Shown here in pieces: positions 55,860 through 64,000 of a DNA stretch of 64,000 bases (position 1 is its first letter; every line of letters starts with the position of its first letter). Source of the DNA: Anagrus nilaparvatae (Eukaryota > Arthropoda > Insecta > Hymenoptera > Mymaridae); NCBI GenBank assembly GCA_022575985.1, contig JAKSXM010000007.1, forward strand, positions 39,186,501 through 39,250,500, in the 5' to 3' direction. The translations under genes and the position numbers were made by a program. The notes below the pieces were generated by a model. That model saw only the letters and a list, made by a program, of their open reading frames with translations. It did no database searches and had not been told where the DNA came from.

Positions 55860-56950
55860 TTGTCTACAATCTGATAAAATTACTAAAATTTGAATTTACA
55901 CTGTTGGCAGTTTCACGTATCAAAAAAACAAAAAAATAAAATATTGATGTCGGCTGTCCCAAGTATGAAAAAAAAATTTTTTTAATTTTATTCCGTTGTT
56001 AAATATATTTTGGTAGTTTATAATATGAAAAATCTAAAAATATTTTTGTTAGAATTTTAGTGCTTCTAAATTGTTGGCTAATTCATATTGAAAAAAAAAA
56101 ATAATTTAGATGTCGCACAGTGGGGCTAAACTGTCAAAAATCGCTCTTGGACTCAATTTTTGAGATATTCACTTAAAACCGGTTTTAAACTACTTCTAGA
56201 AGTATCTTATTTCATGTGTCACTGCGGCTTTTTTGATTTTTTTTTTTTACTAATTAGCTGTCAGCGAGGCTGTCAGCCAAAAGCGCAAATTTTACAAAAT
56301 TTCAAAATTAGCAAAGATTTTAAAATTTTATATTTTGAATTTGATGTGTTTTACACTTAATTTTTTTACTGTTTACTCAACTCATATATAAGGGATAATT
56401 GCGTTACATATATTTTAAATATATATTCTGGCATAAATATTGCATAAAAAATTTCAGTTTTACTTTAAATTCCAATGTTTTTCTCTTTCTATAAAAATTT
56501 ATCCAGAAATATACATTTAAACTATATGTAACGCAATTATCCCTTATATATAGGTTGAGTAAACGTAAAAAAATTAAGTGTAAAACACTTCAATATCAAA
56601 ATATAAAATTTTAAAATTTTCTCTAATTTTGAAATTTTGTTAAATTTGCGCTTTTGGCTTACAGCTAATTAGTAAAAAAAAATCAAAAAAGCCGCAATGA
56701 CACATAAAATTAGATACTTCTAGAAGTAGTTTAAAACCGGTTTTAAGTGAATAGCTCCAAAATTGAGTCCAAGAACGATTTTTGACCGTTTTGCCCCACT
56801 GTCTGTCGGCGGTTCTAGTTATGAAAAAAAATATTTAAAAAATAATTCAGATGTCGGCAGTCCCAATTATGAAAATGTAAAAAAAAAAAATAATTATTTA
56901 GATGTCGGCTGTCCTATGCATGAAAAAAAAATTGGTTCTAAGTAGTTTTT
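55860..56950. repeat. Inverted 170-bp array interrupted by a foldback element
   Basis: GATGTCGGCTGTCC-type blocks, reverse complement of those in 48640-49625, at about 55948, 56110, 56853 and 56902. The array is split by the foldback element at 56104-56806. The frame at 56763-56945 is repeat translation. Confidence 0.65.
56104..56806. mobile_element. 700-bp foldback element with CAGTGGGGC ends
   Basis: Both ends read ACAGTGGGGC inward, followed by AAAC-TGTCAAAAATCG-TCTTGGACTC. Arms of roughly 300-330 bp are inverted repeats (ACTTAAAACCGGTTTTAAACTACTTCTAGAAGTA on the left, its inverse on the right; CATATATAAGGGATAATTGCGTTACATAT near the centre) around a loop of about 70 bp at 56435-56502. CAGTG-type ends are seen in hAT-like MITEs, but an 8-bp duplication is not clear (TGTCG occurs on both sides), so the class is open. 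Confidence 0.75.
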
Positions 56951-56999
56951 TGCTATTTTTCTTTAATGAATGCATTGTATAAAAAACCAAAGAAGGTTC

Positions 57000-57250
57000 C
57001 TTTAGAAAATAGTTTAATAAATAGAAAACAATTGGGTTTTTACATTTTGATACAATCTATTTTAAAATATGAGGTGATGAAAATGACCACTTTTTGTGTT
57101 TTTAAATTTTGAACTTCTTAGCTTTAAACAGTTGTAACTCTAAACGGTAAATTAAAAAAAAAAAAAAAACGTCAAATCGATAGCATTTTTTCCAAGGAAT
57201 AATTTGCACTAGAGTTTGTCTCAAAAGATTACTTAGATCCTGAGAAAAAT
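57000..57250 (-). repeat. Dispersed repeat, inverted copy
   Basis: Reverse complement of the block at 49640-49940: CGTCAAATCGATAGCATTTTTTCCAAGG, AACAGTTGTAACTCT and GGTGATGAAAATGACC. An A16 run lies at about 57152-57168. Confidence 0.7.
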
Positions 57251-58083
57251 CAGTTTTAGTAAAAAAAAAAATAAAATTTTTATTAGTAGTGTAACATCAA
57301 TTGCTAATGAAAATCAAGCATCAAATACAATTGCTTCTATTACCCCAACTTTTGATGATAACATGGGTTTAGAACATGAAGAGTATGATTTAATATCTGC
57401 TCAAAATGATTTCAAAATAATTTTAATAATTTAATTGCTTTACAAATGAGAAATGAAGCTATTGAACACGATGAAAGGGGCAATCAAATTTTTTATAATA
57501 GACAAGACGCATTTGATCTATCAGATCGACAATTTATAAAAATTTTTCGACTAAATAAAGAATTGACTGCAAATTTAATAGATGTTGCTGAGAGATGTAT
57601 ACCAGGCCAAAGTAGAGCAAGTAGTTTAGACGATTCCACAAAAGTAAGTACTATTATTATTTGCAATAAAAGTATATAAATATTATTTGGATATATTTTA
57701 TTGGCATAGGTATTAACAGCTTTGAAATTTTATGGTGGTGGTAGTTATCAATCAGACGTGGGTAGCAATATTCATTTAGCTATTAGACAATCATCTGTAA
57801 GCAAATTTTTGCATCAAGTAACTGACTTTTTGAATCACAAAGATATTATAAGTGAATGGATTAAATTTCCAAGAAATATCAATGATTTTAATACTTTAAA
57901 GCAGAGGTATGCAATTAATCATTAAAAAAAATTTTTTTTGAAATTTTTTTTTTTTATAAAAAATTTTTATCATAGTTTTTGGCAAAAATATCATTTTCCC
58001 TCGACAGTAGGTTGCATTGACTGCACTCATGTTGCAATATTTCCGTCACGAAGAAATCACCCTGAATTTCCTAATAGTATATT

Positions 58084-58291
58084 AAGTATCAAGGGCGTAA
58101 AAGTTTCGGCACTAGCGTGAGCACTAGCACGAGTGCTCGGCGAAGCCGGGCACGAGTGATTTGTGTTCACGCTCGTGTCTAAAGTATTTCGCCCATGGTG
58201 CTTACACTATTTTTTGCCCCCCTAGGCGTAGAACGAGTTCAGAAAATTCTTTACACACGAGTTTTACGCCCGGGAGGGCAAAAAAATATTT
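58084..58291. mobile_element. 208-bp GC-rich MITE, copy 2, inside the transposase exon
   Basis: Reverse complement of 33533-33740 with a few differences and the same length. It begins AAGTATCAAGGGCGTAAAAG and ends TTTTACGCCCGGGAGGGC plus A-rich ATA. It lies between the codons for HPEFPN and those for SLNVQL, so it inserted into a working-type exon and some codons there were altered. Confidence 0.75.
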
Positions 58292-58566
58292 TTGTATTCA
58301 TTGAATGTGCAATTGGTAATATTTATGTATATTTTATTATGTTAAATATTAAAATTATTTATTTTTATTTATTATTTCTATTTATTAATTTTATTTAGTC
58401 ACTAAATAATGTACGTCTTTCAATGTTTTTAGATTTGTGATGCTGATTATCGAATTATAAATGCTGATCCACGTTTTCCAGGAAGCGCCCATGATAGTCA
58501 TATATAGAATAATTCGTTCGTGTTTCCCACATTGTCAAACCTATATAATATTGGCAAGAAATATTT

Positions 58567-58592
58567 TTTGATACACATATATATATATATAT
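58567..58592. repeat. (AT)n microsatellite in a transposase intron
   Basis: CATATATATATATATATATAA between exons 4 and 5 of the Harbinger gene. Confidence 0.7.
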
Positions 58593-59581
58593 AATAAAAA
58601 ACTTATTTAAACTTTTGCTAAGGCGATTCTCGCTATGCATTACGACCATGGTTAATGACTCCAATAATAGAAGTTGAAGATAATACTCCAGAATTTTACT
58701 ATAACAATCGATTAAAAACTGTAAGCTCTTTGATTGAAAGAGTAAATGGACTTTGAAAAATGCGCTTTCGTTGCCTATTAAAACATAGGGTTTTGCATTA
58801 TAAGCCATTGATGGCCGCAAAAATTGTAAATGCATGCTGCGTACTTCATATTATGTGCATAGCCAATAATTTTCCAGAGCCACCTTTAGATGCTGAAGAT
58901 GAAAATCAGGACTATGGATTATATCCACCAGAACAATTAAGAGATGAAGCAAGAGTTGGTCGCGTTAACCCAGAGCTTGAAGCAGGTAGAAGAGTTCAAC
59001 GCGAAGTCGTTAGAATGTTATCACAACGCAGGCAGCAACGACAAAATAATGATAATGCATTATAAAAAATAATACATTTTAAAAAAAAATTGTAAAATTA
59101 ATAATAATAAAAAGTACAGTTTTTTCTTAAATTTTATTTTTTATATATTATATTGATACACTAAGTGACGATTATTTATATATAAGATAAGGTAGGCATG
59201 TTTTTAAAAAAATAATTTTGTATCTCAGCATGCTATGCAAAATGAAGCATGTAATATTATTAACAGAGATTTTATATTATATTAAAAAAAATAATTTAAT
59301 TTATCCATTGCACACATTATGAACACATAATTTTTTTTCTAACAAACAATTCCGGTCTATTATGAATGGAATCCTGTTTTAAACGTTTTAAAATTTTATC
59401 AGTTTCAATATTTTTGTTATATAAGATATCAAATTTTTTATATTAAAAGATTTTTTCTCTCACGAATTTCCAAAATTTTCTTAACAGATGTTATTAAATC
59501 TTACTAGTAAAAAATTTTTTTGAAATAAAAAGTTAGTATATATTTCTTTGTCATAACGTAAAGATCTTTTCTAAATCTATA

Positions 59582-60122
59582 ATGGTTTTAAGTGAAGAAC
59601 AAAAATCGCACTTATTTGATTTTGTAACAAAAAATTATGCTGCACTTTTTCTTAAACATACTTGTGTGGCAGATTCAAAAAAAAAATGCAAAAAAATTGT
59701 GGAAAGACACAGTAGAAAAATTAAATGCACTGCCAGGAGATATTAAAGATTGGAAAAAATGGAAACAGGTAATTAAAATTTATCATTAAAAACTGAGTTT
59801 GTATAAAATTAAAAATGCTTTTTTGTATGCTTTTAAGAAATTTTTTAAGAAAATTTTTTAATCATTTAATGAATTGGTTTATTCAGATTTTTTAAAGGAA
59901 TTCGAGATATATATTACATAAATTATTTTTTTATTACCGAATTTTCAAATATTTCAAATAACCGATTAATAGTATTGTTTAAAAAAACATCATTTTTACA
60001 GTGACATAAAGATTTAAAAAAGTACTTGCGAAAAGGCTTCCAAAATTAAATTATCGCAAAATAAAACTGGAAGTGGACCGCCTACTTTACCTCTTTATCT
60101 GATTTTGTTAATGCAATTTTAG
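59582..60122 (+). pseudogene. Harbinger Myb/SANT-like (zeste-type) DNA-binding protein
   Basis: Exon 1 59582-59768: MVLSEEQKSHLFDFVTKN; after a slip in an A10 run (59677-59686), KKLWKDTVEKLNALPGDIKDWKKWKQ, then donor GTAATT. Exon 2 starts at 60002 after TTTTACAG: a weak 'HKDLKKYLRK', a further slip, then ASKIKLSQNKTGSGPPTLPL and a stop. Trp spacing (KKLW..DWKKW) and the 'KIKLSQNKTGSGPP' tail are typical of the Myb/SANT-like proteins that accompany PIF/Harbinger transposases and bind the transposon ends. Two frameshifts make it non-functional. Confidence 0.7.
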
Positions 60123-61505
60123 ATATACTATCGGTTTGATAAAGATGCGATCCTCAAATTTTTTTTAATAACTTCGCCAAAAATAAAGATAATTTAATGG
60201 AATAAAATTTTTCTAAAAATTTAACTATATTTTTATCAGAATCTCAAATGTTTTGAACGCAAATATTTTAGAAGCGATTTTATTGCAAAAAGAAAAAAAA
60301 ACGCGAATTTTAAGAATATTTTTTTTACTCTTTGACTTTAGACCCAAAAAAAGTGTTGAAGGAATCATTTGTTTTTGACCAAAATTTAACCAGTGAGAAA
60401 CACACCTTTTTTGTGCACGATACTCTGTTTAAAATTTAAATATTGCAATTTGCAAATATTCTATGGGCTTCGGAAAAGAGGACCTTCATCTCAGCAACGA
60501 CTGATCGGAATTACTTCATTTTTTTTTAATTGATAGCTTATTGTTTGTAGATAAAAAAAATATATTTTGTTAATGTAGCAAATTATCGATTTTGGAGTAA
60601 TAACGATTCTAACAGTTGGGTAGGTGCATTCTATTTTACCATTGTTTTACACTGTTTTAACGCCTATTCATGAATATTTATGGTGTCTTTTCTATTGTTA
60701 AATAAGAAAAATAATATTTTTCATGTTTCTATCTTCTTAATTTAGTTTTTCATGCTTTCGGAGTCTATAACATCTTTTATGAGAAAATTTTTCTTTTCAG
60801 TTTTGCAAATAGATCAGAATGATTTAATTTCCATTTGCAAATTTTTTCTATTCTCAAAACTGATTAATTAGCAATTTGAATCATAAAAATCGGTGATGAC
60901 GCTGATATCAGCAAAACAAAAAACTTTACCCTTTTGATTTAACCCTCTATATTGACTATTTTTTGGCGGATTTTTGCGATTCAAAGTTTTTTTTAGGCAG
61001 ATTAATCAGCACATTTCATATGTTAAATAAAATTTGCCATTTTTTTTTAAATTTTCAAGTTTATTTTTTCTTTCTCATAGCAGATGTTGTAATTTAGGAG
61101 CCCCCCCTCTCACCTATGTTAGTGAATATATATAGTATTAAGATATAGTAAAAAATTTTAACTTATATGAATATTTGCATTGCTTAAAGAACTGTAGTGC
61201 CAATAATTTGTCAGCGTTTTATTTTAATTTTAAAAAAATTAATTTAATTAATGTAATTAAAACTAATATTAACTAATTTATTTTTTTAACGAAAAAGATC
61301 ATATTATATCATTAATTTCTTGAATTTGTCTTATGTTTTATTATAATTATTTTTAAAAACCAAACATTATTTTAACTCCATCAATTTTTTTTTTTTTTTT
61401 AATTTTAAAGAAACGTACGTTTTTAATAAAAATTCAACAAAGTACGCATAAATTACATTTTAATATAGAATATAAATTACATTATAATATACAGAGACCC
61501 ACAAA
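60123..61505. other. AT-rich sequence, including a Helitron-like end remnant
   Basis: No gene is recognised. At 61098-61122, CCCCCCCTCTCACCTATG-TTAG with T after it matches the end at 25804 (reverse) apart from C to T in CTAG. The rest probably includes the right end of the Harbinger copy, but no terminal inverted repeat was identified. Confidence 0.45.
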
Positions 61506-61509
61506 TAAA

Positions 61510-61950
61510 TGATTAAAAATACCATAAAAAATAAAAAAATGAAAAAAAATTTTTTATTAGCTTTAAAAATATTTTATAAAATTTTAAAGATACCTCCGTT
61601 TTAAATAAAAATTTCAGAGAATACGTAAAAAGTGCTGAATCGAATACTATGAAGTGCGATGGCAAAATTTTTTGATAGTCTCGAGATATTTCAATTTTTG
61701 ATAAAATTTTTAAAAAATGTTATCAAGTTCAAAAATATTAAAAATTAAATATATGTCAAAAAGTTCGACAGCTGATCAAAAAATATAGGGCTTATGTCAC
61801 CCGCATTTTTTTTTTCTTCATTTTGACGCCGGTTTCATGCCAATCGGTTCGGTGGTTCTTGAGTCATTGGTACAATCAATGGTACAAACAAACAAACAAA
61901 CAAACAAACAAACAGACAAATAAATTTTCAGATATATATAGTATTAAGAT
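61510..61950 (-). repeat. Dispersed repeat family, third copy
   Basis: Matches 28770-29130 in the same orientation: CTCGAGATATTTCAATTTTT, CTTATGTCACCCGCA, GACGCCGGTTTCATGCCAATCGG, then (CAAA)n at about 61888-61915 and AAATTTTCAGATATATATAG. It is more complete than the others on its left side. Confidence 0.75.
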
Positions 61951-61989
61951 ATGAGTTAAAATTTTTTACTATATCTTAATGCAGAATTC

Positions 61990-63190
61990 CAATTATCTGG
62001 AATCGTCGGGACATAGGAGTTGCCAGGAATTGAACTGTAGATAAGTGTGATTATGAAAAAAATCTATTGCATTGTTCGTTGAGGGGAATATTTGTATGTT
62101 TAATTATTGTAAAGTACCTTTTTTCAATGCTATTTTTTACCAGATCTAAAGGTACATTTGTAAAAAGGCTAGAGGCATCAAGGCTTATTAGTATGTGGTT
62201 ATTAGGGATGTCTGTGTGAGAAATTTTTTCTATACAATGTTTGCTATTTTTTATGTATGAATTGGGTCTATTGGTGCTGTTGGTTATTAATGAACTGAAA
62301 TATTTTGCAAATTTGTGTGTAGGAGTGTTAACAGTTGAAAGTGAATCCTTAGAAGTATGAACAAAGATAAAAATACCCCAACATTAGAAGTTCCTAATGA
62401 CAACGATAACATCAACAATATCAAAAAAAAGAATGAAGAAAAAGAAAAAGTTGTCACACTACATTGACACCAAGCACAATTTTAAGTGGAATGATTTCTC
62501 TATATTAGACAGAGAACCTTCTTATCTTAAGCGTAATACTTCTGAGGTACTCCACATCAACACACAATTAAACCCTATCAACCTGAAAGAAGATTCACAA
62601 GGCCTCTTCAAACCATATTTATCTGTAATCCAAAAGTACATGCATATATTGTTTACATAGAATAACCGTACGTCACCATGGCAACATACCTAGTCATCTT
62701 TTCATACTTCTTTATTGATTAAAAATCACTGCACATATCTTTAATCAAATACCAATAGATGTCGCTACAAGTACCTTTTTTACATATATTTAAATCATCA
62801 TTATTTTTAAACTGTATTGTTTACATTATTATAATAACAGTTGTATTTTTGCAATTATTTTATTCAATTATTTATTGTGATTAACTTATTTTTCAAACAT
62901 TCTGTGATATTATTTTAACATATATATCTATATTTATTATCTAAGATTTTTTTATATTTGACTTTAGTAATATGATAATGACTTATGGTATGTAATATTG
63001 TAATTTAAAAAATTGCCATATTAGGTTAAATTATTTTCATGTACATATTTTTTACAGATTTTTTAATCATGAATATCAAGATTTTAAGTTTTTTACGACT
63101 TAAGGTTTCACACACCTAATTTATATGTCCAAATTATTATTTTATAAGTAAGATCAACATTAGTTATAAATTTAAAGTTAAATTTTATGT
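61990..63190. mobile_element. Penelope-like element with a 5' inversion and internal deletion
   Basis: 62347-61990 on the minus strand encodes STVNTPTHKFAKYFSSLI, YIKNSKHCIEKISHTDIP, HILISLDASSLFTNVPLDL and IKHTNIPLNE, matching 18908-19200. At about 62348 the plus strand takes over with EVPNDND and, at 62480-62660, HNFKWNDFSILDREP and KRNTSEVLHI, matching 20170-20478, followed by the same 3' UTR to about 63190. The RT catalytic part and the GIY-YIG core (about 1 kb) are lost at the junction. The UTR stops before the hammerhead-like motif. Confidence 0.8.
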
Positions 63191-63199
63191 ATATTCAAA

Positions 63200-64000
63200 T
63201 CCTATCCTATATATATTAAAATGAAATAATTGAAAAAATGTAATATTTTTGATTTTATTACAAGTCAATTTCTAAAGTTTTGAATCGACGAAAACACCTG
63301 AAAGTGGTTTTAAAGTAATCTTTAAATAAATATCTTCAGGATTCTTTTTTTATTTTTAAAAAATATTCAATAGATTCCGAAATATTAAGCTCCGAAGTTA
63401 GTGGTTGAAAACGTAAAAAAATTTTTATTTTTTTAAAAAAACTGATTTTTCTCAGTATCTAAGATGTCTTTTGAGACGTGCTTTAGAACAAATTTTTCCT
63501 TGGAAAAAATGCTATTGATTTGCCTTTTTTTTTTTAATTTGAGATCATGTTTCAGAGTTACAACTGTTTGAAGCCAAAAAAATCAAATTTTAAACACTAA
63601 AAAAGTTGTCACTCTAATCACTTCGTAACTCAAAATCTATATCACCAAATCGATCAAACTAAAGTGCTATGTATTTGTTAATGCGTTATCTAAAACGTAT
63701 TTTTTGGTTTTTAATTTAACCTATTCATTAAAGAGAAATTTCTAGAAAACCAATTTACGTTAAATTACAAAAAAATTTATCATTTAAAAAATTTTTTTAA
63801 TATCTGAGACAAAATATATATATATTATATTATTTTATATTACAAAAAATATATATTGAAAATTTTCAACTTTTATCAAGTTGTGAACAATCAATATGAC
63901 TTTTGCAATAAAATATTTTTTTTTAATGATATTTTCATAGACGAAACAAAATAAAATATAAATTGGAAATTTATAAAGTTGTAAAAAATTATTAAAATTA
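63200..64000. repeat. AT-rich sequence with a third copy of the CCTTGGAAAAAATGCTAT repeat
   Basis: 63470-63720 shares GAGACGTGCTTTAGAACAAATTTTTCCTTGG, CAGAGTTACAACTGTTTGAAG and CTAATCACTTCG with the blocks at 49640 and 57000. The rest to the window edge is low-complexity. No gene. Confidence 0.6.

Larger units (their letters stand above)
57446..59065 (+). pseudogene. PIF/Harbinger DDE transposase (HARBI1-like)
   Basis: Exons: 57446-57643 (donor GTAAGT; AFDLSDRQFIKIFRLNKEL), 57710-57906 (LTALKFYGGGSYQSDVGS, QSSVSKFL, WIKFP), 57976-58315 with a MITE inside (FHFP-x-TVGCIDCTHVAI, first Asp; after the MITE SLNVQL), 58433-about 58540 (ICDADYRIINADPRFPGSAHDSHI, second Asp), 58621-59065 (GDSRYALRPWLMTP, LIERVNG with the third acid, then MRFRCLLKHRVLHY, KIVNACCVLHIMCI). 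Stops replace W after SHI (58505) and before KMRFRC (58754). With the MITE in exon 3 the copy is dead. A Myb-like partner gene lies 0.5 kb downstream. Confidence 0.85.

Noticed and set aside
57908..57975. ATG at 57938 as a separate gene start
   Set aside because: It lies in the intron before exon 3 of the Harbinger transposase; the acceptor at 57974-57975 gives the right phase.

Overview
This window is eukaryotic, very AT-rich and almost entirely made of mobile and repeated DNA. The element mix (R1-like and RNase H-bearing LINEs, Penelope-like elements, Copia and BEL/Pao LTR elements, PIF/Harbinger, Helitron-like ends, many foldback MITEs) and one short spliced exon of an immunoglobulin-domain protein suggest an arthropod, most likely an insect. 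A parasitoid wasp is possible but cannot be shown from the sequence. No ordinary complete host gene was found.

Left part (1-15.5 kb). A two-gene element occupies 0.4-12.9 kb: a spliced SAM-like-domain protein (427-2508) followed by a transposase-like protein (2749-4534 plus 12656-12898). Its second gene is cut by an 8.1 kb LTR retrotransposon (4535-12651). That element has 747-bp LTRs that look identical, a 4-bp TTTT target duplication and no recognisable gag or pol, so it is a LARD-like non-autonomous element. Removing it restores the host frame exactly. At 13.6-15.4 kb lies a cluster of Helitron-like ends and 375-bp repeats.

Centre-left (15.5-24.8 kb). A 6.2 kb inverted structure has two opposed arrays of a short repeat, bounded by inverted copies of the same LINE 3' end. 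It holds a 127-bp mariner-type MITE and a 5'-truncated Penelope-like element with a 12-bp target duplication. Next come an R1-like LINE fragment, a nine-unit 144-bp satellite and a canonical Helitron 3' end.

Middle (25-39 kb). An Ig-domain exon with good splice sites (25119-25247) is the only probable host coding sequence. Foldback and dispersed repeats follow, then a decayed RNase H-bearing LINE (29.9-35.7 kb) split by a 3.2 kb insertion, and scrambled R1-like LINE pieces including an ORF1 joined directly to RT.

Right part (39-64 kb). A full-length but decayed Penelope-like element (39197-43054) has pseudo-LTRs, an inverted 5' tail and a 12-bp target duplication. It is followed by a broken BEL/Pao gag, an R1-like LINE, satellite arrays in changing orientation, a Copia element that has lost its reverse transcriptase (50162-54634, 5-bp target duplication), a 0.7 kb foldback element, a PIF/Harbinger copy with both its DDE and Myb-like genes (57.4-60.1 kb), and a Penelope-like copy with a 5' inversion (62-63.2 kb).

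The window records repeated nested insertion. Every mobile-element gene seen here carries stops, frameshifts or deletions except possibly the SAM-like gene, while the LARD-like element looks very recent. All family calls were made by eye, without database searches.
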